Below the pieces are notes generated by a model. It was given only the letters and a program-made list of their open reading frames with translations, had not been told where the DNA came from and did not search any database. Below are positions 19,740-29,646 of a DNA stretch of 64,000 bases, piece after piece. A program made the translations under genes and the position numbers. Within the stretch, counting starts at the first letter, position 1. Each line of letters begins with the position of its first letter. This DNA comes from Gammaproteobacteria bacterium (GTDB lineage: Bacteria > Pseudomonadota > Gammaproteobacteria > Nitrosococcales > Methylophagaceae), in contig JACUUH010000004.1 of NCBI GenBank assembly GCA_014859375.1, positions 1 to 64,000 on the forward strand, given 5' to 3'.

Positions 19740-22538
19740 TTACATCAGTTTGTTATTAGATTGACCACCGCCATAACTGTGGAATTGCATTTGCTCTCCA
19801 CCCGGAGTGATCTTAACTGCACAATATTTAAACTCGGGGATCTTGGCTGCAGGATCTAATGCTGCATTTGACAGTTTATTGACCGCTGCTTCGTAATAGC
19901 AGAATGCCATAAATACTGCACCTGTAGGAACTGCCTCATCAGCACGAGCAATCATTGATATTGACCCCCGTCGTGTTGACAAGGTAATCATTTGACCCGG
20001 TTTTACCCCCATTTCATCCAAGCTTATTGGGTTAATCGTTGCGACTGCTTCTGGCTCTATCGCATCTAGCACATTAGAACGACGTGTCATTGAACCAGTA
20101 TGCCAATGCTCTAACATACGACCTGTAATTAATACAAACGGGTATTCTTCATCAGGACGTTCTGCTGGCGGAACAATATCTGCCGGCACAAATTTACCCA
20201 AACCATTAGCACGTTCAAAGGTCTCGGTAAAAATAACATCTTGCCCCGGATCACCTTCTTTTAAACAAGGATAAACAATAGCACCTTCTTGCTCTAAACG
20301 CTGCCATGTCATACCTGCCATTGTCGGTACTGCTTTGCGTATCTCTTCAAACACGTCAGCAGAATCTTTGTAATTCCAATCAAGACCTAGACGTTTTGCC
20401 ATTTCTTGAATGATCCAAAGATCTTGGCGCGCATCACCTGGAGGTGGAACGGCTTGTCGACCTAACTGAACCAATCGATCTGTGTTAGTAAAGGTAGCTG
20501 TTTTTTCAGAATAGGCAGATGCAGGTAACACAACATCTGCCAGATACGCTGTTTCGGTCAGGAAGATATCTTGCACGACTAAATGTTGAAGCTCTGACAT
20601 CGATTGACGTGCATGATTAGTATCAGGATCTGACATTGCAGGATTTTCACCCTGTACATACAAACCTGTTAAGGTTTTGTGGTGAATCGCATGCATGATT
20701 TCGACAACAGTCAAACCAGGCTTATTATCTAACTCACAGCCCCATAATTCTTCAAAATAGGCATGGGCTTGTTCGTCACTAACCGGCTGATAATCAGGGA
20801 AAACCATAGGGATCAGCCCCATATCAGACGCACCCTGTACATTATTTTGACCTCGTAAAGGATGCAAACCAGTACCTGGACGACCAATTTGACCAGTCAT
20901 TAATGCCAATGAAATCAAACAACGCGCATTATCTGTACCGTGCACATGCTGAGATACCCCCATTCCCCATAGGATCATAGATCCTTGGGATGTAGCATAT
21001 AAACGTGCAACTTGACGCAAGGTATCAGCAGGAATGCCGCATATCGGTGCCATCAACTCAGGCGTATATGCCTTCAAATGGGCTTTCATTGCATCAAAAC
21101 CTTCGGTACGCTCTGCAATAAACTCTGGAGCAGTTAAATTTTCTTCGATAATGACATGCATGATTGCATTCAACATCGGTACATCACTGCCAGGCTTAAA
21201 GGCTAAATGATGTGTTGCCTGACGAGATAATTCCGTAGTTCGAGGATCCATCAAAATCAGTTTAGTGCCCTTACGGATGGCATTTTTCATCCATGTTGCA
21301 CCGACGGGGTGATTCACCGTTGGATTGGCACCGATAATGATTATCACTTCGGCTTTTTCAACGTCAGCTACTGGGTTTGATACCGCACCAGAACCTAAAC
21401 ATTCTAATAACGCCACAACCGATGAGGCATGACAAAGTCGCGTACAGTGATCGACATTATTGGTTTTGAAGCCTGTTCTGACTAATTTCTGGAATAAATA
21501 AGCTTCTTCATTACTACCTTTAGCACTACCAAAACCGGCTAAGGCATTGGGTCCTTGCTCGTCACGTATTTTGTTAAAACCATTGGCTGCGAGATCTAAC
21601 GCTTCTTCCCATGATGCTTCACGGAAAATCTTGTTAACATCATTTGGATCCATCGAAAACTCGGCAGATTTTGGTGCATCGTCACGACGAATTAAAGGCT
21701 TGGTTAAGCGATGTGGATGGTGAACATAATCGAAACCATAACGACCTTTAACACACAGACGACCGTGGTTTGCAGGGCCATCACGACCTTCAACATAAAT
21801 AATTTTGTCATCCTTAATGTTGTAAGTCATTTGACAACCAACACCGCAGAAAGGACAGCCCGAGTCTACTTTACGATCGGGTTCCAGCATGCCGACCTCA
21901 TTCGCTGGCATTAAAGCACCTGTTGGACAGGCTTCTACACATTCACCACAGGCAACACAGGTACTTTCACCCATAGGATCATCAAGATCAAACACAATTT
22001 GTGCATGCGACCCACGCATAGCCAAACCAATCACATCATTGTTTTGCTCATCACGACACGCACGTAGACAGCGCGTACACTGAATACAGGCATCCATATT
22101 GACGGTAATAGCGGGATGAGATGCATCGGTTTTAGGTTGGTGTCTGGCTTCAAAACGTGGCAAACCAAGATCAAGCTTGGTTGCCCAATAATCCAACTCT
22201 GAATGTAATGTATGTGGCTGCTCTGATACATCTGATTTGAGTAATTCGATCACCATTTTTTGAGACTTAACAGCTCGTTCACTATTGGTTTGAACGTTCA
22301 TACCCTCAGATGGATAACGACAACACGATGGTGCCAAAACACGCTCACCATCAATCTCAACCACACAGGCGCGACAGTTACCATCAGCACCTTGTCTATC
22401 CGAATAACATAAGTGGGGAACGTCAATGCCTTGTTGTTTGGCAACTTCAAGTAAGGTATCGCCTTCATAGGCTTCGACAGTCTGACCATTCAAAGTAAAG
22501 CTAATGGTCTGTTCTAATTGTTTAGGATTAATAGCCAT
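19740..22538 (-). CDS. NAD-linked formate dehydrogenase alpha subunit (molybdopterin oxidoreductase, FDH1-type)
   Basis: N-terminal 2Fe-2S domain, 4Fe-4S motifs (CIQCTRCLRAC, CVACGECVEACPTGAL), CPFCGVGCQMTYN, active-site Cys region DHCTRLCHASSVV, RGQNNVQGASDMG. Confidence 0.93.
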   Translation of the reverse strand: MAINPKQLEQTISFTLNGQTVEAYEGDTLLEVAKQQGIDVPHLCYSDRQGADGNCRACVVEIDGERVLAPSCCRYPSEGMNVQTNSERAVKSQKMVIELLKSDVSEQPHTLHSELDYWATKLDLGLPRFEARHQPKTDASHPAITVNMDACIQCTRCLRACRDEQNNDVIGLAMRGSHAQIVFDLDDPMGESTCVACGECVEACPTGALMPANEVGMLEPDRKVDSGCPFCGVGCQMTYNIKDDKIIYVEGRDGPANHGRLCVKGRYGFDYVHHPHRLTKPLIRRDDAPKSAEFSMDPNDVNKIFREASWEEALDLAANGFNKIRDEQGPNALAGFGSAKGSNEEAYLFQKLVRTGFKTNNVDHCTRLCHASSVVALLECLGSGAVSNPVADVEKAEVIIIIGANPTVNHPVGATWMKNAIRKGTKLILMDPRTTELSRQATHHLAFKPGSDVPMLNAIMHVIIEENLTAPEFIAERTEGFDAMKAHLKAYTPELMAPICGIPADTLRQVARLYATSQGSMILWGMGVSQHVHGTDNARCLISLALMTGQIGRPGTGLHPLRGQNNVQGASDMGLIPMVFPDYQPVSDEQAHAYFEELWGCELDNKPGLTVVEIMHAIHHKTLTGLYVQGENPAMSDPDTNHARQSMSELQHLVVQDIFLTETAYLADVVLPASAYSEKTATFTNTDRLVQLGRQAVPPPGDARQDLWIIQEMAKRLGLDWNYKDSADVFEEIRKAVPTMAGMTWQRLEQEGAIVYPCLKEGDPGQDVIFTETFERANGLGKFVPADIVPPAERPDEEYPFVLITGRMLEHWHTGSMTRRSNVLDAIEPEAVATINPISLDEMGVKPGQMITLSTRRGSISMIARADEAVPTGAVFMAFCYYEAAVNKLSNAALDPAAKIPEFKYCAVKITPGGEQMQFHSYGGGQSNNKLM

Positions 22539-24250
22539 TATTTCAACTCCTCTGCTTTTAATTCATCAGAAAAGTATTTCATTACAGATCGCAGTGGATT
22601 CGGCGCTGCTTGGCCCAAACCACAAATGGACGCATCGATCATGACTTCTGATAATTCTTCAAGCAGATTTTGATTCCACTCGGGTTGTTGCATTAAAGTA
22701 ACAGCTTTGGCTGTACCCACTCGGCATGGCGTACATTGTCCACATGACTCTTCTTCAAAGAATTTCATGGCATTGACTGCCAAGTCTCGTGCTTTATCCT
22801 TATCTGAAAAAACAACCACCGCAGCAGAACCAATAAAACAACCATATTGATTCAAGGTATCAAAATCTAAGGGTATATCGCCCATTGAAGCCGGTAAAAT
22901 ACCGCCAGAAGCACCACCTGGGAAATAGCCATAAAAGTCGTGACCGTCCTGCATACCACCACAATATTCATCAATAAGCTCACGTATGGTAATACCTGCT
23001 GGGGCTAAATGAACCCCCGGTTTATTGACACGACCACTAACTGAAAATGAACGTAAGCCCACCCGACCATTACGACCATGATCGGTCAAACAACTTGGCC
23101 CTTTTTCTAATATGGCTCGCACCCAATACAGTGATTCCATATTGTGTTCTAAAGTCGGACGACCAAACAAACCTACCTGGGCAACAAAAGGAGGACGAAG
23201 TCTTGGCATACCACGCTTGCCTTCAATTGACTCGATCATGGCTGATTCTTCACCGCAAATATAAGCCCCAGCACCACGACGCAAATGAAGCGCTGGTAAT
23301 TTGTCGACAGGTGGATTGGCTTTTAGTTTTGCAAGTTCTTGCTCCAGCATTACTCGGATAGCCGCATATTCATCGCGTAAATAAATGTATATTTCGTCGA
23401 TCCCCGTCGCCCAAGCGGCAATCAACATACCTTCCAGAAAACAATGAGGGTCGCGTTCTAAATAATATTTATCTTTAAATGTACCTGGCTCACCTTCATC
23501 AATATTAACCGCCATCAATTTAGGTTCAGGTTGCTCGCGTACGATTCGCCATTTGCGTCCGGCAGGGAAACCGGCACCACCCAAACCTCTAAGACCAGAA
23601 TTATCGATAGCATCAAGCACTTTTTCGACGTTATAAGTGCCGTTGATACAAAGGCGGTAAGTGCTATAGCCATCAGAATCGAGATAAGTATCGTAATCGA
23701 TCGGTGATAAAGCTTCTGGTTCGATAGCATTGTTATTAACAGCTTCGGTCACGCTTTGCGTGTTTGCATGTTCAATTGGATGCATTCCAACAACAGCAAC
23801 GGGGGCTTTATCACATCGACCAATACAAGGCACACGTTGCACCCGCACCTGCTCACCTAAGCCAGACTCTAATGATGAAATTAACGCTTGTGCGCCCATC
23901 ATGTCACAGGTCAATGATTCACAGACACGAACAGTTAACGCTGGCGGTGGTGTATCACCCTCTTTAATTACATCAAAATGGTGGTAAAAAGTTGCAACTT
24001 CATACACTTCCGCTTTTGACAGCTTCATTTCACGAGCAAGCGCAACTAAATGAGCAGCAGAAATATGTTTATAGGTATCTTGAATCTTGTGCAAATGCTC
24101 GATCAACAGATCTTTTTGTCTGGATTGTTCACCTAATAAAGCTTGAACCTCAGCCAAGGCCTTGGCATCAACTTGTCTGCCTTTTCCTGCTGAACGCGGG
24201 ATCTTCAGTTTGTTACCGGCTTTGGTAGCACTGAGTTTTTGATCACTCAT
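22538..24250 (-). CDS. Formate dehydrogenase beta subunit, fused NuoE-NuoF type
   Basis: NuoE-like part (VYEVATFYHHFDV...VCESLTCDMMGA...VPCIGRCDKAP) fused to NuoF-like part (GLRGLGGAGFPAGRKW...GAGAYICGEESAMIESIEGKRG...ESCGQCTPCRVG). ATG at 24250 (MSDQKLSATK) with AGAGAG upstream preferred over the track start at 24271. Confidence 0.92.
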   Translation of the reverse strand: MSDQKLSATKAGNKLKIPRSAGKGRQVDAKALAEVQALLGEQSRQKDLLIEHLHKIQDTYKHISAAHLVALAREMKLSKAEVYEVATFYHHFDVIKEGDTPPPALTVRVCESLTCDMMGAQALISSLESGLGEQVRVQRVPCIGRCDKAPVAVVGMHPIEHANTQSVTEAVNNNAIEPEALSPIDYDTYLDSDGYSTYRLCINGTYNVEKVLDAIDNSGLRGLGGAGFPAGRKWRIVREQPEPKLMAVNIDEGEPGTFKDKYYLERDPHCFLEGMLIAAWATGIDEIYIYLRDEYAAIRVMLEQELAKLKANPPVDKLPALHLRRGAGAYICGEESAMIESIEGKRGMPRLRPPFVAQVGLFGRPTLEHNMESLYWVRAILEKGPSCLTDHGRNGRVGLRSFSVSGRVNKPGVHLAPAGITIRELIDEYCGGMQDGHDFYGYFPGGASGGILPASMGDIPLDFDTLNQYGCFIGSAAVVVFSDKDKARDLAVNAMKFFEEESCGQCTPCRVGTAKAVTLMQQPEWNQNLLEELSEVMIDASICGLGQAAPNPLRSVMKYFSDELKAEELK

Positions 24251-24549
24251 TAATATTCTCTCTTGCTGCAAAATATAGTGTCGTTATCGCAGTAGTATAA
24301 TCAATTCATTAAAAAGAAACACATTACAGAACTAGGGTTACTCAACATAATAACTGCACAGTCTCCCCTGTTCGTAAACAAAGACGCTCATTTTTATCTA
24401 AGACCTGTATTTGCCTTGCCTCACTGATTCTCATACTCTACTGACGAGTCATTATCGTTGCTGTTGTGGGTTGTTGTGTGCTTGTATCAGCCACTGGATA
24501 CTGGATAAGAAACAGCGCTCAGTAGCCCTTAGACTTATAGCTATTAGAT

Positions 24550-24586
24550 AAAAAAAGCCACCAAATAACATTATCTGGGGGCTTTT
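24550..24586. terminator. Possible Rho-independent terminator
   Basis: AAAAAAAGCCACC...GGGGGCTTTTT hairpin with one mismatch. Confidence 0.5.
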
Positions 24587-24618
24587 TGACTGTCTGTTAA
24601 TCTGCCCTACATGCTCTA

Positions 24619-24855
24619 TTAGGCAATGACAAGTTTATACAACTCGTCTTTAATGCCTACTCGCTCTTTACGAAGATGATTTACATATTCATCACTGGTT
24701 GGTTCTTCACCACTCTCAATACGAAAGATCTGCTTATCAATAGCTTCGTAACGCTCCATCAAATGATGAAAATAATTATTAGAGGTTTTTAAACTGTGAA
24801 TTTTGTCTTTATATTCTGGGAATTCTTTTAATAATGGGTGGTGCGTTAAAGGCAT
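24619..24855 (-). CDS. YdcH family protein (DUF465)
   Basis: HPLLKEFPEYKDKIHSLKTSNNYFHHLMERYEAIDKQIFRIESGEEPTSDEYVNHLRKERVGIKDELYKL. Confidence 0.88.
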   Translation of the reverse strand: MPLTHHPLLKEFPEYKDKIHSLKTSNNYFHHLMERYEAIDKQIFRIESGEEPTSDEYVNHLRKERVGIKDELYKLVIA

Positions 24856-25007
24856 TACTTGCTCCTAAAGGTTATTTACTATTACAAATACAAATCTTTG
24901 GTTGATATTAGCCCGCCAATTGTAGTCCGGTATATGATCCAGATCAAAATCAATGTTATCCAGAGATACAACAATGTCAAAACAAGATGATTATCACTCG
25001 TTATCCA

Positions 25008-25092
25008 TTCCCACGGAGAACCGTGGGAACGAGATATTCTCCCTTGCTGCAAAATTATGCCTCGTTGCCATGCTCCCGCTTGGGAATGACGC
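25008..25092. repeat. REP-like dispersed palindromic repeat
   Basis: Perfect hairpin TTCCCACGG-AGAA-CCGTGGGAA followed by GCCATGCTCCCGCTTGGGAATGACG half; translates to the familiar repeat-derived peptides RHSQAGAW / SRSHGSPW. Confidence 0.7.
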
Positions 25093-25094
25093 AA

Positions 25095-27449
25095 TTATTT
25101 AGCCAAATCTTGCCACGTTGACACAACCGTATCAGGATTTAAGGAAATACTGCTAATACCTCTATCCAACAGCCATTTAGCAAAATCAGGATGGTCAGAC
25201 GGTCCTTGCCCGCAAATACCAATATATTTACCGGCATTTTTACAGGCGGTGATCGCCATATCCAACATTGCCAAAACAGCAGGATTGCGCTCATCAAACG
25301 AATTAGCGACTAATGAAGAATCACGATCCAAGCCTAGTGTTAGCTGGGTCATATCATTTGAGCCAATTGAGAAACCATCAAAATAGTCTAAAAACTCAGA
25401 GGCTAAAACTGCATTTGACGGTAATTCACACATCATAATAATACGCAGTTTATTTTTACCTCGTTCAAGACCATTTTCTTTCATGATCTCAATAACAGCG
25501 GCAGCTTCTGCCGTTGTCCGAACGAAAGGAATCATCAGCTCGACATTAGTAAAGCCCATGTCATCACGCACACGTTTCATCGCTTTACACTCAAGCTCAA
25601 AACAGTCTCTGAACCCGTCTGAGATATAGCGTGATGCCCCTCTAAAGCCAATCATCGGATTTTCTTCATGAGGTTCAAAGTTAGCCCCCCCAACAAGGTT
25701 GGCATATTCATTTGATTTAAAATCAGATAAGCGAACAATGACTTTTTTAGGGCTAAATGACGCTGCAATTGTTGACACACCTTCGGCAATTCGGCTTACA
25801 TAATATTCAACAGGATCACCATAGGCAGTGGTTTTATCATAAATGATTTTTTGAACATCATCACCCATTTTATCGGCATTGATTAAGGCTTTTGGATGAA
25901 TACCCACCATATTATTAATAATGAACTCTAACCGAGCCAAACCGACACCATCATTAGGTAATTGAGCAAATGTAAATGCACGATCAGGATTACCCACATT
26001 CATCATTATTTTGACAGGAATTTCTGGCATTGCATTCATGTGACGAATGTTATGTTCAAAATCCAATAGTCCTGCATAGATATGACCTTCATCACCTTCT
26101 GAACACGATACGGTAACATCAGACCCATCCACTACTGATTCTGTCGCATCGCCACACCCTACCACCGCTGGCACACCAAGTTCACGCGCTATGATGGCAG
26201 CATGACAGGTACGACCACCACGGTTAGTAATAATAGCCGACGATTTTTTCATGATTGGTTCCCAATCAGGATCAGTCATATCAGTCAGTAATACATCACC
26301 TTGTTCGAATTGATCCATTTGCTCAAGATTGTTGAATAATCTAACCCGACCTTTACCTATTTTTTTACCAATAGAACGCCCAACTGCTAATACTTTGCTA
26401 CGTTCTTTAAGAATATATTGTTCAATCACATTTTCTTGTTGGCTTTGGACTGTTTCAGGACGAGCTTGAACAATATAGATTCGACCATCATTACCATCTT
26501 TGGCCCATTCAACGTCCATTGGTCGTTTGTAATGTTGTTCAATCGTAACAACCATTTTTGCCAAGGTTTCAATTTCATCATCGGTTAATGAAAATAACAC
26601 ACGTTGTTCCGGATTGACCTCAACCGTTTTAACCGGATTGCTTGCTTCACCAGAATAGATCATTTTGATCGCTTTTTGACCTAATGTACGACGTAATACT
26701 GCTGGGCGATCTGCTGCCAATGTTTGTTTATGTACATAAAACTCATCTGGATTAACTGCGCCTTGCACCACCATTTCACCAAGACCATAACTACCTGTAA
26801 TGAACACAACATCGCGGAAACCACTTTCTGTATCAAGACTAAAGGCAACACCTGAACTTGCGATATCAGAACGCACCATTTTTTGAATACCGGCTGATAA
26901 CGCAACCTCTTCATGATCAAAACCTTGATGCTCACGATATGAAATTGCTCGATCGTTAAATAAAGAGGCAAACACTTCACGAATCGATTGCTTGATATTG
27001 GCTAGGCCAGATACATTCAAGAACGTTTCTTGTTGTCCAGCAAAAGAAGCATCGGGTAAATCTTCTGCTGTTGCAGATGAACGTACGGCCCATGTTGCTT
27101 CTTGGCCGTATTCTTGTTCTAATTTTGCATACGCTTGATCAATGGCTTTTTCCATTTCAGCAGGAAATGGTACCTCGTTGATCCAGCCTCGAATATCGCT
27201 ACCTGCTGCCTGCAATGCTGGAATATCGGTAATATCTAGATGAACTAAGCGCTCAGCAATTCTATCTTTTAATCCATCTTGAACAAGGAACTCACGATAG
27301 GCAGCGGCAGTTGTTGCAAAACCACCCGGCACTGACACACCGAGCGGTGCCAGATTTTGTAGCATTTCGCCCAATGATGCATTTTTTCCGCCCACTCTGG
27401 AGACATCATCCATGCTCAATCGGTTCAATTCGACTACATACTCAATCAT
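25095..27449 (-). CDS. ppsA: Phosphoenolpyruvate synthase
   Basis: MIEYVVELNRLSMDDVSRVGGKNASLGEMLQNL...GGRTCHAAIIARELGVPAVVGCGDAT...; ATG at 27449 fits the family better than the track start. Confidence 0.97.
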   Translation of the reverse strand: MIEYVVELNRLSMDDVSRVGGKNASLGEMLQNLAPLGVSVPGGFATTAAAYREFLVQDGLKDRIAERLVHLDITDIPALQAAGSDIRGWINEVPFPAEMEKAIDQAYAKLEQEYGQEATWAVRSSATAEDLPDASFAGQQETFLNVSGLANIKQSIREVFASLFNDRAISYREHQGFDHEEVALSAGIQKMVRSDIASSGVAFSLDTESGFRDVVFITGSYGLGEMVVQGAVNPDEFYVHKQTLAADRPAVLRRTLGQKAIKMIYSGEASNPVKTVEVNPEQRVLFSLTDDEIETLAKMVVTIEQHYKRPMDVEWAKDGNDGRIYIVQARPETVQSQQENVIEQYILKERSKVLAVGRSIGKKIGKGRVRLFNNLEQMDQFEQGDVLLTDMTDPDWEPIMKKSSAIITNRGGRTCHAAIIARELGVPAVVGCGDATESVVDGSDVTVSCSEGDEGHIYAGLLDFEHNIRHMNAMPEIPVKIMMNVGNPDRAFTFAQLPNDGVGLARLEFIINNMVGIHPKALINADKMGDDVQKIIYDKTTAYGDPVEYYVSRIAEGVSTIAASFSPKKVIVRLSDFKSNEYANLVGGANFEPHEENPMIGFRGASRYISDGFRDCFELECKAMKRVRDDMGFTNVELMIPFVRTTAEAAAVIEIMKENGLERGKNKLRIIMMCELPSNAVLASEFLDYFDGFSIGSNDMTQLTLGLDRDSSLVANSFDERNPAVLAMLDMAITACKNAGKYIGICGQGPSDHPDFAKWLLDRGISSISLNPDTVVSTWQDLAK

Positions 27450-27498
27450 TGTTAAAGTCCTCGTATAGATCTCATTAATCTGGTTAGTTCCAAGCTTG

Positions 27499-28368
27499 TT
27501 AGAGTCCATTTTCTGCTAACCCAAACCCCATTGCCTGAACGACATTACTGGCTATTTCTTCAATAGAAGTATCCGTCGTATCAAATACAGGGATATCTGC
27601 ATGAGCAAACATTGCTTCTGAAATTTTAACTTCGCGTTCACAGACTTTAAGTGATGCATAGTCACTGTTAGGGCGACGTGCTCTACGTATCTTGCTTAAA
27701 GGTACAACTTTTATAGTCAGAGCAACAAGCTTCTGTTTATGCTTGAGTAGAAAGTCGGGCAGAGTATCCTTATCCAAGTCTTCTTCAGTCAATGGATAAT
27801 TACTCACTTTAAGTGAAAAGTTCATCGCCAGATATAAACTGGTAGGCGTTTTACCGCAACGTGACACACCCACTAAAATAACGTCAGCTTCGTCATATTG
27901 ATCGTAACGTACACCATCATCATGCGATAAAGAATAATCAATCGCATCAAGTCGTTTTTGATAATTGATATTGCCAAATATCCCACAATTTCCGCGCGAC
28001 AATCCCTGACTATGAGCAGAAACTTCACCGAACGTTAGCTCTAAGGGCTCCAAAAAGGCATTGAACAGATTAATGATACGAGCATCGCTACTTTCAAGAA
28101 TTCGTTGTTCATTTTCATCAACTAATGTACTGAATACGATGGGTTTCTTTCCCGATTTTTTATAGGCATCGTTTATTCTATTACTGGCGACTATGGCTTT
28201 TTGCAAGGTATCAACAAACGATAAAGTTAAGGTTTCATAACGTTGCCCAGGAAATTGAGCCAATAGGGTTCTACCATAATTTTCAGCAGTGAGACCGGTA
28301 CGATCAGAAACAAAAAAAACCGTCCGTAATATCTCACTTTCATTCAAATCGGAATCCGTCATTTCCAC
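27499..28368 (-). CDS. ppsR: PEP synthetase regulatory protein (bifunctional kinase/pyrophosphorylase)
   Basis: RTVFFVSDRTGLTAENYGRTLLAQFPG...ADVILVGVSRCGKTPTSLYLAM; divergence-free pair with ppsA. Confidence 0.95.
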   Translation of the reverse strand: MEMTDSDLNESEILRTVFFVSDRTGLTAENYGRTLLAQFPGQRYETLTLSFVDTLQKAIVASNRINDAYKKSGKKPIVFSTLVDENEQRILESSDARIINLFNAFLEPLELTFGEVSAHSQGLSRGNCGIFGNINYQKRLDAIDYSLSHDDGVRYDQYDEADVILVGVSRCGKTPTSLYLAMNFSLKVSNYPLTEEDLDKDTLPDFLLKHKQKLVALTIKVVPLSKIRRARRPNSDYASLKVCEREVKISEAMFAHADIPVFDTTDTSIEEIASNVVQAMGFGLAENGL

Positions 28369-28504
28369 ACCTAAATTAATTAGCGGTTCAACTCACCATA
28401 ACATGAGCTAGCTCAGGCACTAAATTGATACACAATCGCATTATCATACCCTGCCTGAGACCTTGTTATTATGGTTATGTTCCTGAACGTGCAATTGCAC
28501 TACT

Positions 28505-28545
28505 GGGGTCTGTTGATCTTTCACCGTGGTCTCTGCTGAAAGCGA
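28505..28545. repeat. Solo/truncated end of the MITE-like element at 5056-5326
   Basis: GGGGTCTGTTGATCTTTCACCG...TCTCTGCTGA matches the element's terminal GGGTCT(A/G)TTGATCTTT with further scattered identity. Confidence 0.55.
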
Positions 28546-28554
28546 CTGAACCAT

Positions 28555-28592
28555 AAAAAAACCCGTATCATTTATTGGGATACGGGTTTTTC
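28555..28592. terminator. Bidirectional Rho-independent terminator
   Basis: AAAAAAACCCGTATC-ATTTATTGG-GATACGGGTTTTT. Confidence 0.9.
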
Positions 28593-28612
28593 TAATCGAA
28601 GTTCACTTATTC

Positions 28613-28648
28613 TTAATGTGTATCGGGTTCTTAATGCGAATCGGGTTC
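28613..28648 (-). repeat. 18-bp imperfect tandem duplication over the stop codon of the FDH gamma gene
   Basis: Reverse strand GAACCCGATTCGCATTAA GAACCCGATACACATTAA (16/18 identical), encoding EPDSH* then EPDTH*. Confidence 0.85.
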
Positions 28649-29635
28649 TTTATTCATAACTTCTTTCGCCCACAAGTCATGGTGCTGTTCTGCCCAGGCT
28701 GTATCAACCTGACCAGTCACCATACCTTCTAATGCACCTTCAGTACCAATGGTAGCGATATAGATATGACCTAATGAAAATGCAATTAAACCTATTGCCG
28801 TCACCACATGAATCAGATGTGATAATTGGATAAGCTCTCGTTCTTGATTAAAGTTTGGAAAATCGAGCACTAAACCCGATAGACACAGAAATATACCTGC
28901 AAACACTAAACACCAGAAAAATAGTTTTTCACCGGCATTCAATTTTTCTGCTGAAGGATGACTATCACCAACCATGCCACCATATTGTTTGAACCACTCA
29001 AGATCAATGCGGTTAAATAAATTTAGGCTAGCCCAGTTCACAATCATAAGGATCAAACCAATCATAAATAACGGGCCTAAGATATTATGAAACCATTTGG
29101 CAAGATCGGCATAGGCTGCAAATCCATGATGTCCAAATAGCGGGATTAGCACAGCACGACCATATAATAAACTTAATCCTGTCACCGTTAATATAACAAA
29201 CAACCCCGCTGTTACCCAATGCAATCGGCGTTCATTTAATGTCCATCGTTCAATGGTCTTACCTGTTCTGGGATGAGTTAATTCAACTTTGCCTCGCCAG
29301 ACATAAAACACCGTTAACACTGCCAATGTGAAGATCAATAAGCCACTACCGATAAGTGCAACAGGGCCATTACGTAATTGTCGCCATGTTTCACCTGAAC
29401 CCTGAATGAGCTCATTGGTTTCACGGCCTTTTACCGCCGAATAGCCATTGGTGTTATCTCTGACTTGTCGCCAGTAATCAGCTCGAGGGTTAGTGTGTTG
29501 TGCCTGCTCATCTGCCGTCGCAAATCCGGTACTAATATAGCCAGTCATTGGTAACAAAAAAATTGCCAATAGCATTGCTATGCCAGTCCACACCATCATT
29601 TTTTTTCGTTTTGTAATTGAGCTGTTTGATGACAT
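28631..29635 (-). CDS. Formate dehydrogenase gamma subunit (cytochrome b556, FdnI/FdoI-like)
   Basis: ERRLHWVTAGLFVILTVTGLSLLYGRAVLIPLFG...AKWFHNILGPLFMIGLILMIVNW...LSHLIHVVTAIGLIAFSLGHIYIATIGTEGALEGM; multiple TM, His ligands. ATG at 29635 preferred over GTG at 29647. Confidence 0.93.
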   Translation of the reverse strand: MSSNSSITKRKKMMVWTGIAMLLAIFLLPMTGYISTGFATADEQAQHTNPRADYWRQVRDNTNGYSAVKGRETNELIQGSGETWRQLRNGPVALIGSGLLIFTLAVLTVFYVWRGKVELTHPRTGKTIERWTLNERRLHWVTAGLFVILTVTGLSLLYGRAVLIPLFGHHGFAAYADLAKWFHNILGPLFMIGLILMIVNWASLNLFNRIDLEWFKQYGGMVGDSHPSAEKLNAGEKLFFWCLVFAGIFLCLSGLVLDFPNFNQERELIQLSHLIHVVTAIGLIAFSLGHIYIATIGTEGALEGMVTGQVDTAWAEQHHDLWAKEVMNKEPDSH

Positions 29636-29646
29636 ATCTCTACCCA

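Noticed and set aside
24882-25094. ORF 24882-25094(-), 70 aa
   Set aside because: N-terminal half (MRHSQAGAWQRGIILQQGRISRSHGSPW) is translated REP-like repeat; no gene-like conservation pattern.
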